The notes: generated from the letters alone by a model not told the origin. A stretch of DNA of 64,000 bases from Pseudopelobacter sp964542535 (GCA_964542535.1 CAZIUE010000003.1:207312-271311); one strand, 5' to 3'; positions 42,627-52,009 are shown, numbered from the stretch's first letter. Translations and numbers: made by a program.

Positions 42627-45600
42627 TTACTCCAGCACGGAAAGTCCTACATCGGGGATCTGATCAATCATCTTCAGGAGCAGTGCCTTCGCCTCGGCAT
42701 CGGGAAGCATATTTACCTTTTCAGCAGCCTGCTTTCGAGCATGATTGTCATATCCCTGCTTGACAAACGCCTCAACCGCTTCGCGAAGTCCTCCGTCCGT
42801 CAGCCATCGGCCCGGTACGTCACCCAATCTCCTGCACAACCAATCGCTCAGTTCTCCGACACTGAAGCCGATCTTTTGATAACGAGTGGGGAGCACCCGC
42901 TTGAGGAATTTTTCACCCGCCGTAGCCATATCTACAAATGCTCCCTCTTTTTCAAGTACGTCACGCACGGACTGTAAGCGTTCCGCCGACACCTCGCCCG
43001 GATTCGCGACCGAATCGACGATGCCTTTGGCATCATCCACAGCTAAAACACATTCAGCGGGCAGCGCGTGTTTGCGACTCCATTCGACAGGCGATTCCGA
43101 ACCTGTGCGTTCGCTCCACAGCACAGCTACCTGCCTGGAAACCAGCGTCCGGCTGTATTCCTCGATTTTGCCACGCCCTTGCGCTTTAAAACTCTGTTCA
43201 TCGGTTCTCGCCGAATCCGACGGGAAGGCGTTGTAAAGCTCGCGGCCTTCTGCAATCGCCATCGGCCAGATCTCTCCGAAAACTTCCCGCATCGCACCCA
43301 GTTGCCGTATTTGCGCCAAGTCGAAGAAAATTTCGCGGATAACCCCGTCTTGCTGTTCTAGAATTTCCTCAAAGTTTTTCACGTCCTCGCCGGACATCGA
43401 CGTCCTGCTGAGCAAGTCAAAGAAGCGCTGCAACGCCGGATTTTTCTTCGCCCAGAACTCCGTCGGCACCTTGTTCTCGTTCAACACCGCGTTACGCAAG
43501 CGATTTAACGCGTCCTCGAAGCTCATGTATCCCGATGAGCCAGCCAGCCTACGGACACGCTCGGCGCACAGCGTTTGCCGGTAAACCTCTTCCAGTACGG
43601 ACTCGGCATCGCCGCGTTTCCACAGCCAGCCGCTCGTCGCCGCAAAACGGTTTTTGACCATCTTGCAATAGCTGTGTGACGAATCACCCATGCGTTCCGC
43701 CGCCGCTTTCAACTCCGGCTTCGCGCTATCGACATACCGCTGGAATGCTTCATCAAACCTCACTGATGTCATGTACTTGGCCATCGCCTCCGCCAGCCCC
43801 GGCGTCGTCAGAAGAATCTTGCCAATTTCCTTCACCTTGTTACCGCGAGTCTCTGTGTCTCCTTTCGAACTGATGCTGTTCGCTGCGCACAGCGCATCGA
43901 TGACTTTGCCCATCGTCTCCGCGCTCGGCTCTGCTTGCGCCCGGATATACTCCGGCAGTACCCACAGCGGCACGCGCTGAGAAATCTGCTCCAACCGTGA
44001 CCCGACCGCGTTCAGCGCCGTCTCCACCGTTCCGTCCGCAAGCGGACTGCTCCCGAATATCACGCTGCTCTGTTCGATAAACTCCTTTTCCTCTTTCGAC
44101 AGGCGACAGATCAGTTTTTCGCTTTTGATCGCGTTGGCACCGTCGTCTTTCACCACCGCCTCGATTATTTCCGCCAGCGTTGCAGAGTCCAGCGCCTTGC
44201 TTGTCACTCCATCCGTCCATTGCAGTTTGCGCGGACCGGACAACCATGTTTTTAGCACGAAACCCAGAACGAAGGCCGAATGCGGTACCCCCAACAGTCC
44301 GAACGGCGGTCGCTGTAGTTCGATGTAGAGTTTGCGTATGGAACAGGTATTTCCCGCACCCACAGTATTGTCCTGCCATGCCTTGCACTTGTCCCGCAAT
44401 TGTGTCAGCGGATGGGTCGGATTCGCGTCGAACCACGCTATGTCGCCAGTAATTCCGGATTTTTGCCATGCCGCCACCACGGCCTTCTGCGAACCGTAGC
44501 TTTTTGGATTGTTGGCAACAAACCTATCGAAATCCATGCCTGCCAACGCCCAGCTCTGCAAGCCGCTAAGTAAGCCAAACGCGTTGATATAGAAGCCACA
44601 CAAATTATCCGTATATGCCCCGAACGTCTGCTTTGCATAGCCGGTGAGCCAATCTCTTTTTAGTTGGCCCCACGATGCTTCCTCAACGAAAGGTTCCCCA
44701 TTAACATTGGGTTTATACACTACGAGTTTGGTTGCACTCATCACTTTGGAATGCCATGCAGCCTTAGCGCTGCTGACCTGCGTCTCGAACACCTTCTTGC
44801 TCGCGCTATCGCTTGCCAATGCGAGACGGGCGCTGTTTTCCGTGAATTCCTCCCATGCCTTCGCGTTATCGCGGCAAAAACTGGCATCTGGAAGCGTCAC
44901 GAACAGCATCCGGTGGTCTTTGAACTGTTGCGCCAACTCTTTTGCCTTCTCGGGTATGCGCAATTGTTCCTGCTCGTCCCGCGCTAGAATGAACTGCACA
45001 AGCACTCGGTTCCCGTTATCACTAAATGACTCGCGTCTCGCAATGCTTGACGCCGAAAAACCTTTGACGCCCGCCGCGCGTATATCATAACGCCCGCCGT
45101 AGTTCACTCCTTTCAATTGTTTAACCAGCTCCACCTCAGTGTCTTTCAAAACGAGGTCACCAAACTTCCCGTCCAACGCCGTTTTTTTCTCCTCGATCTC
45201 CTTTGAGTCCGAGCGGTCACGGAAACGTTCGCAACGCCCATTCACGATCACGAAACAATGCTTTTGCTCAAGATTGCGTAGGATCGCATCCACGCCTTGC
45301 AAAGCGCCGTCTCCCTCGAAACTTCGTTGGATATTTTCCACCGTCACACTCAACAGCGGATGCCCCGTTCCCTGTATCTGTTCGATCAAGCCAAACAGCA
45401 GCACCACTTTGAAGATGCGCCGCTCATCCGGCTGCAAATCTTTTTCGCGTCGAGCGTATTCCGCACGCGCTTCCTGCACGGGTTGCCCGGTCCCCAGATC
45501 GTCCCGTTCTACGAAATACCGCCACAGATGATCTACCGTCAGGAACTGATGACCAGAAACATCCAGACCACCTTTTTCGATGAACGCACTGAATTCATCG

Positions 45601-46796
45601 CCGTTCAGGAACTCGAACATACTCCGCTGATTTGCGCCAATCGCCACTGACAGATGCTTCAGCAGGAACGCCGCCATCGGATGTAGCGGTAAGATATCCT
45701 TGAAATCCGTCGCATCAATGCCCGCATTGTTGACGACCATGTAGTTTTCAGCCACGCCTTTCACATTGTGCCAAAGTACGTCGCGCTCTTGCATCCACTC
45801 CGTTTCCTTCTCAGGATTCTTAACGAAGGCGTCTGCCGCCAATTTCAGCGCAGTCTCGTTCGGCAGATCAAGCCGCTTGAACGTGAACCGGTCGTTTGCC
45901 TTCTTCGCACTCTCGGAGCCAACCGCCACATACGAGGAAATATCCGTATGCGTCACAGGTACGAAATAAAACCGCCCCTGTTGCGCTGCCTCCGCCACCT
46001 CCTCCAGCGTCTTTAATTCCGAGCGATTGCGATCCACGAACGCCGAGAACTCGTCCCAGATGTAGACCAGTTTGGAAAGTCCGTTCGCTTTCAAGGATGC
46101 GTCCGCCCACGCCAGGAAATCTTCCGCGCTCAAATCAAGATAGATGCGCCGTGCCTCCAGTACTCGCATAGCATCACTGACTAGGCCCGCCTCCTGATTC
46201 TCATCCCGCAGTCTTCTCTCCAACTCATTCGACGTTTTGATGCCCGCGTGCAGATGCGAGAGCTGCGCCTGCATTTCGTCTCGCTTTTCAAAGAAATGCG
46301 GCCCATCCTGACGGATACGCTCAATAACTTCGTCCAACTTACCTTTCAGTGGAATCGTGTATCCTCCCGCTTCCAGTGCCTTTGTAATACCGCGCTGCAA
46401 GCGCATAAGAAACTGGTTTTTAGCATCCACGCCGTCTGAGTTCACGTCATAAACGACGAGCATTTTTACTCCGCGCCGCGCCAGTAAAACCTTCCGTACA
46501 GAATCGGGGATCTGCGCCATGCGCAAATCCAGCCAATTTAGGACGCGGGCCTCGTCATCCATGAACAGCTTTTGCAGAACCAGCGATGCGTAGCTCTTGC
46601 CCGTGCCATATGCGCCAGTAATCCACAGCGTCTTGCTCCCGCCCTCTAAACTTTTGAGCAGTTCCCGCAAAATCTCCACGAACGAATCATGCGGATAGAA
46701 CCCCAGCCACGTCCCCGGTGTCTTGTTCAGGTCCTTAAAAGTCATGCACGGCACGTAATCCGGCCTGATCCCGAAATAATCCTTGTAGAAAGTCAT
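42627..46796 (-). CDS. brxC: BREX ATPase BrxC
   Basis: This 1389-residue P-loop protein has Walker A ITGAYGTGKS at residues 59-68 and Walker B LVYIWDEFSAF near 250. Long helical regions without other motifs follow. Size, N-terminal P-loop and position next to pglZ fit BrxC/PglY. The start MTFYKDYFGIRPD is plausible, with 39 bases to brxP. BrxC is needed for both host modification and phage exclusion in characterised BREX systems; its mechanism is not established. Confidence 0.92.
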   Translation of the reverse strand: MTFYKDYFGIRPDYVPCMTFKDLNKTPGTWLGFYPHDSFVEILRELLKSLEGGSKTLWITGAYGTGKSYASLVLQKLFMDDEARVLNWLDLRMAQIPDSVRKVLLARRGVKMLVVYDVNSDGVDAKNQFLMRLQRGITKALEAGGYTIPLKGKLDEVIERIRQDGPHFFEKRDEMQAQLSHLHAGIKTSNELERRLRDENQEAGLVSDAMRVLEARRIYLDLSAEDFLAWADASLKANGLSKLVYIWDEFSAFVDRNRSELKTLEEVAEAAQQGRFYFVPVTHTDISSYVAVGSESAKKANDRFTFKRLDLPNETALKLAADAFVKNPEKETEWMQERDVLWHNVKGVAENYMVVNNAGIDATDFKDILPLHPMAAFLLKHLSVAIGANQRSMFEFLNGDEFSAFIEKGGLDVSGHQFLTVDHLWRYFVERDDLGTGQPVQEARAEYARREKDLQPDERRIFKVVLLFGLIEQIQGTGHPLLSVTVENIQRSFEGDGALQGVDAILRNLEQKHCFVIVNGRCERFRDRSDSKEIEEKKTALDGKFGDLVLKDTEVELVKQLKGVNYGGRYDIRAAGVKGFSASSIARRESFSDNGNRVLVQFILARDEQEQLRIPEKAKELAQQFKDHRMLFVTLPDASFCRDNAKAWEEFTENSARLALASDSASKKVFETQVSSAKAAWHSKVMSATKLVVYKPNVNGEPFVEEASWGQLKRDWLTGYAKQTFGAYTDNLCGFYINAFGLLSGLQSWALAGMDFDRFVANNPKSYGSQKAVVAAWQKSGITGDIAWFDANPTHPLTQLRDKCKAWQDNTVGAGNTCSIRKLYIELQRPPFGLLGVPHSAFVLGFVLKTWLSGPRKLQWTDGVTSKALDSATLAEIIEAVVKDDGANAIKSEKLICRLSKEEKEFIEQSSVIFGSSPLADGTVETALNAVGSRLEQISQRVPLWVLPEYIRAQAEPSAETMGKVIDALCAANSISSKGDTETRGNKVKEIGKILLTTPGLAEAMAKYMTSVRFDEAFQRYVDSAKPELKAAAERMGDSSHSYCKMVKNRFAATSGWLWKRGDAESVLEEVYRQTLCAERVRRLAGSSGYMSFEDALNRLRNAVLNENKVPTEFWAKKNPALQRFFDLLSRTSMSGEDVKNFEEILEQQDGVIREIFFDLAQIRQLGAMREVFGEIWPMAIAEGRELYNAFPSDSARTDEQSFKAQGRGKIEEYSRTLVSRQVAVLWSERTGSESPVEWSRKHALPAECVLAVDDAKGIVDSVANPGEVSAERLQSVRDVLEKEGAFVDMATAGEKFLKRVLPTRYQKIGFSVGELSDWLCRRLGDVPGRWLTDGGLREAVEAFVKQGYDNHARKQAAEKVNMLPDAEAKALLLKMIDQIPDVGLSVLE

Positions 46797-46835
46797 TTTG
46801 CATTTACCCCGCTAAAATCAGTGGTCGATCTGTAT

Positions 46836-49196
46836 TCAATGCTTTTCCAAGATCAAAGCCAGCACATCGTCTCGATTCTTCGTTTCAGGAAACAACTGAA
46901 CCTCATCCAACCCCAACGTGAAGCTGCACGCGATGAAGTCTGGATACATCGCCACCAACCCCATGCATTGTTTCTTGAACTCGTCCGGCGGGATGCCGAA
47001 CGCAGCCAGTGGTGACACGACCTCCCCGTCGAATTCAGCCGCCATCATCTGTCGCACCGTGAACACGCCGCGGCCAGACTTCTCTGCCATCACATAAAGC
47101 CCATAAAGCACTACCAGCGGATCCACTAAACGAGAACGACGCGTGAGCTTTTCAACGGTTCTACCCTTCATTTCAGTTTCAATTAACGCCCAGTCTCCTT
47201 CACTAAGCGGAGAAGCCTTAACCAGTTGACAAAGCGACTGCAACGCGCCTTTCCTCACCGATGCCGAACCGACGAATTGCGCTAGGTTTTCATCAATAAG
47301 CTTCACCGGATATTCGGTATCAAAATTCGTATTGCAGACATACCATTTCACAAGCGGGGAAATATTAGCCAGACGAAACCACAACAACTGCCAAAGCAGA
47401 AAGTCTCTGAAACCGCATTTCTTGCCAACCTCCAAAAGCAAAGTTGTGGTTATAGCCGTTGAATCTTCAATCAACCCCGCCTCGCGGAACCACGTCACGG
47501 CTGAAGGAACCATCCGGTTGCCCAACGCAGTCGTTTGACGGAAATTCGAGCCCTCGTTCGCCAGTACTTCAACCCATTCAGGTTTTAGTCCAAACGTCAT
47601 GTACTTATTGATGCCGCTGATGTTCATCGTCTTTGCTCCTGCGTATCGTTTTGAGTAATACCGTAAACATCCATCGTCAGGCGCATAGCACCTCATGCAA
47701 TGGATGCACACTGCTTCGTCAATTACGACCTTCACCTTGTCACTACAGGTGTCCTTCACCAATCGCAACGCTCCTGTCGGACATTCTGCCTCGCAAGCGT
47801 TACATCCCGTGCAGGCAATAGCCTTGTGAACGGCGTATGCCAACCACTTAAAAACAGACTTGTCGGCTTTACCGTGTGTCCAGACACATTCTAACAACCC
47901 TCTTTGTCCGTCTTTGCGAAATGATAATTCCGCGCCGTTAATTTTTCCAATAGCCTTGAGCCATTCCTTTAAGGCCATTTCTACTTCAATTGGAAACTCA
48001 CAAATTACACGGTCACTTTTGCGTTCTACACCAGGTTCTGCAATGACTTGTTTTAACGATACGCCGCTTTTCCGCGCATACCATCCGCCTTCATAAATGA
48101 ACGCATCCGCATCTTCTTCAGAAGAAAACTCGCGGTCAATCGTAACGCGCACCGAATCAGCAAAGGGCGCAACATCTTCAGGGTAATTCATCCGGATTAG
48201 ATCATTCTGACGGTCGGTTGACATCGGACACATCAGGCATCCAACCCGGGGCAGTCCCTTTCTGTATGCTTCATTCAGGACTAGATCATACTCAAAAATG
48301 TAAAGCCAAAGTTCATGCGCGGACCACGCCAAAATCGGCATAGCATTTACCTGAGATTGGCTTTTCAAGCCATCTCCAATATCGTCGTATCCCGAACGCC
48401 GTTGGCTCTCCTCACCACGTACCCCAACAAATGCCAACGTTTTAACAGAACTTTTTCCGAGCCTTTCCTTGAGCGCTAATATTGCGGGTGTGCTCTTGTG
48501 GACGGAACAGCACCAACGCAACGCTTGCGACGGTGGGCCGAAGAGTCGCCAGTTTTCCAATGCGGAGGTCTTGGCTGAAGCCTTCAAAAACGGGCGGCCT
48601 TCGTAGCGGTTTTGGATTTTTTCCCAAACGCGGTAGGTATCCGGCAGTTCCATGTCTGTATCGCTGAACACGACAGGCACGTCAAACGGCAGAACCTTGT
48701 GGCAGAGGTCGAGCAGAACCACCGAGTCCTTACCGCCGCTGAAACCGATATAGACAGCATCGCATTTACCCACATAGGCGTCGTACATCTCCTTGATGCG
48801 CTTGAGTGTATCCGCCACCAGCGCGGCCATGATGTCACGATTTTCGGCTACCATCGCCCCGACATCAACAGGTACCAGTTTCACTTTTCTTCGTGAATTC
48901 GTACTTTCGGACAACCCTTCGTTCCCGCACGATCCCCCTTTCCATTCAATGTCCAGCGGCTTGCCATAGCGGGTCTTATTGAGTTTCGCGATTTCTTCGC
49001 CGCGATACAGATACACGTTCTGCTTCGCCCAGAGGAGCGGACGACGCTCCGCCGGATCGAACGCCAACCACGCATCCAACTCCGTAAGCGCCAGTTCCTC
49101 CGCGAAGACTGGACGGATTTCGCTCGCCACGAACTTCCCTGTCTGCGTCGTCAGGCAGTATCCGCCTGTACGTCTGTCCCATTCGAAGCTATACAT
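46836..49196 (-). CDS. brxP: BREX type 4 protein BrxP: PAPS-reductase-like/ferredoxin/DUF4007-like fusion
   Basis: The 786-residue protein has an N-terminal domain (1-140), then a PAPS-reductase/DndC-like domain with the PP-loop SGGKDS at 153-158. Cysteine motifs WCCSVHK and GCLMCPMS follow. A two-cluster ferredoxin insert (CTGCNACEAECP and CIHCMRCYAPDDGC) comes next. The C-terminal ~270 residues (MNISGINKYMTFGLKPEWVEVL, FRDFLLWQLLWFRLA) resemble DUF4007, known from phosphorothioation-linked loci. This is the signature gene of type 4 BREX. The chemistry suggests sulphur transfer to DNA, but this is inference. Its start overlaps the small upstream frame. Confidence 0.88.
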   Translation of the reverse strand: MYSFEWDRRTGGYCLTTQTGKFVASEIRPVFAEELALTELDAWLAFDPAERRPLLWAKQNVYLYRGEEIAKLNKTRYGKPLDIEWKGGSCGNEGLSESTNSRRKVKLVPVDVGAMVAENRDIMAALVADTLKRIKEMYDAYVGKCDAVYIGFSGGKDSVVLLDLCHKVLPFDVPVVFSDTDMELPDTYRVWEKIQNRYEGRPFLKASAKTSALENWRLFGPPSQALRWCCSVHKSTPAILALKERLGKSSVKTLAFVGVRGEESQRRSGYDDIGDGLKSQSQVNAMPILAWSAHELWLYIFEYDLVLNEAYRKGLPRVGCLMCPMSTDRQNDLIRMNYPEDVAPFADSVRVTIDREFSSEEDADAFIYEGGWYARKSGVSLKQVIAEPGVERKSDRVICEFPIEVEMALKEWLKAIGKINGAELSFRKDGQRGLLECVWTHGKADKSVFKWLAYAVHKAIACTGCNACEAECPTGALRLVKDTCSDKVKVVIDEAVCIHCMRCYAPDDGCLRYYSKRYAGAKTMNISGINKYMTFGLKPEWVEVLANEGSNFRQTTALGNRMVPSAVTWFREAGLIEDSTAITTTLLLEVGKKCGFRDFLLWQLLWFRLANISPLVKWYVCNTNFDTEYPVKLIDENLAQFVGSASVRKGALQSLCQLVKASPLSEGDWALIETEMKGRTVEKLTRRSRLVDPLVVLYGLYVMAEKSGRGVFTVRQMMAAEFDGEVVSPLAAFGIPPDEFKKQCMGLVAMYPDFIACSFTLGLDEVQLFPETKNRDDVLALILEKH

Positions 49197-49377
49197 CCGT
49201 GCCGCCCCCCGACACGATGCCGATCCGTTGGCAAACCTTGAAATATAAACGGTTGTTCAAAACCATGTTTTTCATTGTGGACTCAGCAAATCTTGACGCA
49301 CTTGCAATCTGTTCCAATTTTTCCCCTTTTTTCGATGCGTCCCGCTCATTCCGCGACACGCGAATTGATACCAGCAC
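49189..49377 (-). CDS. Possible small basic protein upstream of brxP
   Basis: A GTG-initiated frame of 62 codons ends 8 bases inside brxP, in the coupling geometry used elsewhere in this operon. The product is basic, and KLEQIASASRFAESTMKNMVLNN could form a helix-turn-helix. No good ribosome site is seen and no family is recognised. It occupies most of the 251-base gap between the RAMA-like gene and brxP. It may be a small regulator or chance. Confidence 0.35.
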   Translation of the reverse strand: MLVSIRVSRNERDASKKGEKLEQIASASRFAESTMKNMVLNNRLYFKVCQRIGIVSGGGTDV

Positions 49378-49447
49378 TTCTGAATGCCTGCCAAGTTACT
49401 GGTGATGACAACCAGCCATCCAAGCCGATGATTCCGACTCCTGTACT

Positions 49448-50599
49448 TCAGCGGTGGGGCATCACCTCTACTTGATATTCGTCTTGTTTGTCCCGCTCCA
49501 ACCGCAATCGCCGATCCCACAATATTTCGCCCTCGTAGCTAAAATAACAAAAGCCATTTGCGGCCCCCCCCCCCAACAAGTGATTCGCCAAGGCCGAAAT
49601 TGACCATGATTTTTCGTCGTATTCCACTTGATTGGAGTCATCTAGCACAGTGCAAGCGATATCACTATCCTTTGTAAAGACCAGCTTTGCGCCAATCGGC
49701 ACACAAAGGTTACAGAAGCGTGTATTCGGACTACGTACACGCCTGACCGACGCAGACAAGTCATGTCCTCTTACTCGGGATTTCTTCTCATTCGGAAAGA
49801 CATTGTTACCACCTTGATAATGTTTCGCGCAGATACGCATGAAGGTATCGTTATCTTTTAAGGCGTATTCCTCGCGAAAACGGGTGCGGTAGAACAGATT
49901 CAAGGCAAACTCAAGTTTTGCAACGGACACTTTCTCATCCAGTGCAACCAAAGTATCGACGATAGTTGTCAGTTTCTCAGAAAAATCCTCCGGCAGGTGG
50001 ATCGCCTCTGTACTGCACCAACAGGATACCCCGCCGACTTCTGTCGCATGGACTTCCGGCAGGAATTGCGCGCGGATGTCCTCCAACGCCTCAACGGTCA
50101 GGTGCGGCATCGCCTGTTCGATTTCATGAAAAGCCAACGTGCCGTCCGCCTCTTCAATCCATCCTGAGATCGTTTCTGAGATTGATGTCAAGCTATCGTC
50201 CAGATTAGGTGGCGGATCAGAACAGAAACAACATCTTTTCCCCCACACAGCGACCGTGAAACCTAAATTTCCCAGAAACGCTGCGCAATCTTCAGGCGTT
50301 GCAATGTGGCGAAAGGTACCAAAAAAATCTCGATACAGCCGTTCGACCGAGAAACACCCGTATTCCATTAGCCATTCGACCGCCTGCCCATTGAACGCCA
50401 ACCGAGACTCAGCGTCAAAGATCATCTCGCGGGAAAACCACAACCCGTTCCCAAGTTGGAACATCTTGGCTTTCAAGTCTTCGATCTGTCGATCCTCAAA
50501 CGGGACTTTCTGCCGCAAGAGCCGCACCGCCATTGGATCGAACGACACGCCATTGGGACATTCGTGCGCCAATGCCGCCAAAAGTTCAACAGTTGTCAT
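49448..50599 (-). CDS. Winged-helix and RAMA-like domain protein, first gene of the BREX operon
   Basis: The ATG at 50599 has GGAGG 5 bases upstream, better than the ATG at 50611. The 383-residue protein has several helical segments resembling winged-helix repeats (about 1-215). Near residues 285-345 there is FCNLCVPIGAKLVFTKDSDI..VLDDSNQVEYDEKSWSISALANHLLG. That block matches the RAMA-type domain found with restriction and methylase genes, a proposed reader of modified DNA. No catalytic motif is seen. It may recognise DNA or modification state for the BREX proteins encoded behind it. A homopolymeric run of nine C at 49564-49572 lies within its 3' part. Confidence 0.7.
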   Translation of the reverse strand: MTTVELLAALAHECPNGVSFDPMAVRLLRQKVPFEDRQIEDLKAKMFQLGNGLWFSREMIFDAESRLAFNGQAVEWLMEYGCFSVERLYRDFFGTFRHIATPEDCAAFLGNLGFTVAVWGKRCCFCSDPPPNLDDSLTSISETISGWIEEADGTLAFHEIEQAMPHLTVEALEDIRAQFLPEVHATEVGGVSCWCSTEAIHLPEDFSEKLTTIVDTLVALDEKVSVAKLEFALNLFYRTRFREEYALKDNDTFMRICAKHYQGGNNVFPNEKKSRVRGHDLSASVRRVRSPNTRFCNLCVPIGAKLVFTKDSDIACTVLDDSNQVEYDEKSWSISALANHLLGGGAANGFCYFSYEGEILWDRRLRLERDKQDEYQVEVMPHR

Positions 50600-50819
50600 G
50601 CCGACCTCCATTCATAGGGCAGCCAGCATGCAGCCAGATCATGCAAATCAACATGGCAAACTTTTCGAATAACCACTTAAAGCCCCTCTCTGAAAAACGT
50701 CAAAGCCCCATAAGGCATCCACATGAACCAGTATTATTCGCAAAACACTTCACCGGCCCCACAGAAGTGGACGACATCCTCCAGGAGCACCTATACTCAC
50801 TCTCATCAATTTCACGCAC

Positions 50820-50858
50820 AAAAAAACCACGCATCCCATACCGCAAAAGGAAGCGTGG
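50820..50858 (-). terminator. Intrinsic terminator of the second GEMM-like leader
   Basis: On the minus strand CCACGCTTCC pairs with GGATGCGTGG around a short loop, followed by TTTTTTTGTG. It lies directly downstream of the aptamer-like sequence at 50880-50960. Its sequence is nearly that of the terminator at 51943-51984. Confidence 0.8.
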
Positions 50859-50879
50859 CCATTACCCGGAAAATGGTTT

Positions 50880-50960
50880 TATCCACTTCTACAACCCATC
50901 TACCCTCTTCCTGAGGATTGGTAGCTTTATAACACAGAGTTGCCCCTGCTGTAACTTCAC
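50880..50960 (-). promoter_or_regulatory. GEMM-I-like riboswitch aptamer, copy B, upstream of the BREX operon
   Basis: On the minus strand the RNA reads ACAGCAGGGGCAACTCTGTG then TTATAAAGCTACC, a hairpin, and GGGTTGTAGAAGTGG. This matches copy A (52010-52095) across its length, but the GTCGCAAAGC block of GEMM riboswitches has become TTATAAAGC. An intrinsic terminator follows. The BREX operon starts about 220 bases further on. The remaining 462-base gap (50600-51073) shows no other gene. The degenerate core leaves ligand binding in doubt. Confidence 0.6.
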
Positions 50961-51073
50961 GAAAAATGCTCACATGAATCTCAGCAAGAACAAATTCGAT
51001 CGATTTTTATGACAGATAATCAGGGTGATGTCAAACCCCCTATCCATCCAAATTCCATCTCCCCTCACCGCCC

Positions 51074-51922
51074 CTACCGCACTTCCCTCCCGATCCTGTC
51101 CCACCTCACCGCCAAGGCCTTCCTGTCCCAGGACCAGTAGAGACTCCTCACCGTCCCCTTGATCCTGTCCAGGGGGACAAAACCCCAGAAGCGGCTGTCG
51201 TAGCTTCTGTCACGGTTGTCCCCCAGAACGAAACAGGAGCCTGCCGGCACGACCACCGGCTCCATGGTGTCGCGGGGATTCTTGGCTGCGGGTACCATAT
51301 CCGCTTCCCGGTGCACGACATACGGTTCAGCAACCTTCGCGCCGTTGACCAGGAGCAGCTTGTTCCTGATCTCCACACGATCGCCGGCCAGGGCAACCAC
51401 CCGCTTGACGAAATCCTTGGCCGGATCTTCGGGAAACGGGAACACGACCACGTCTCCCCGCCGGGGAGTGCGCGCCGCCACGCTCCGGTCCACCAGCATG
51501 TGATCACCGACGAGCAGCGTCGGTTCCATGCTCCCGGCCGGGACCTTGTATGCCTGCACGAAGTTGGACTTGATGTACGCTGCCAGGGAATAGTTGCTGG
51601 CCGCCACCAGCAAAAAGATCCCCAGGTAGACAAGCGCCCGGTTATACGGCCTGATACGGTACCGCTCCCGAAGACGTCTGGCCGCCCTGACCGCGTCCAG
51701 AAAGACGCCACCATAGTAGACGAGTGAATAAATGAGAAAGCCGGCCAGGAAATAGACGATGAATCCGCTCCGCCGGGAGAGGATCATCCCCACAACGCCC
51801 AGAAAAGAAAGTCCGTAGAACACGCACGCCTTTCCCGGCTCACCGTTGTAGATCTGCCCCAGTCCCGGCTGAACCAAGCTCAACAGTCCAGCAATCCACG
51901 CCTTTCTCGGTTTGTTCTCCAT
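51074..51922 (-). CDS. lepB: Signal peptidase I with N-terminal membrane domain
   Basis: The 282-residue protein has about three N-terminal membrane segments in a domain of the type LSLVQPGLGQIYNGEPGKACVFY (residues 12-34). The S26 peptidase core then has the catalytic Ser in VPAGSMEPTLLVGDHMLVDR (near 130), the catalytic Lys in DFVKRVVALAGD, and GDNRDRSYDSRFWG. It removes signal peptides at the periplasmic face. AGGAGG precedes the ATG by a few bases. Its leader is a GEMM-like riboswitch with a terminator 20 bases before the start, so it is probably controlled by a cyclic dinucleotide. It may be a specialised paralogue. Confidence 0.92.
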   Translation of the reverse strand: MENKPRKAWIAGLLSLVQPGLGQIYNGEPGKACVFYGLSFLGVVGMILSRRSGFIVYFLAGFLIYSLVYYGGVFLDAVRAARRLRERYRIRPYNRALVYLGIFLLVAASNYSLAAYIKSNFVQAYKVPAGSMEPTLLVGDHMLVDRSVAARTPRRGDVVVFPFPEDPAKDFVKRVVALAGDRVEIRNKLLLVNGAKVAEPYVVHREADMVPAAKNPRDTMEPVVVPAGSCFVLGDNRDRSYDSRFWGFVPLDRIKGTVRSLYWSWDRKALAVRWDRIGREVR

Positions 51923-51942
51923 CTCCCCTCCTGCTCTGGACG

Positions 51943-51984
51943 AAAAAAAACCACGCCTCCCGTATCTAACAAACGGAAGCGTGG
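51943..51984 (-). terminator. Riboswitch-linked intrinsic terminator before lepB
   Basis: On the minus strand CCACGCTTCCGT pairs with ACGGGAGGCGTGG around a 9-base loop and is followed by eight T. It lies between the GEMM-like aptamer and lepB, as the expression platform of a transcription-terminating riboswitch. Confidence 0.85.
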
Positions 51985-52009
51985 CTAATCCCCGGAAAAA
52001 TCGTATGCA

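Noticed and set aside
38826..50611. Type 1 or type 2 BREX
   Set aside because: No brxA, brxB, pglX or pglW is present, while brxP is; the order is that of type 4.
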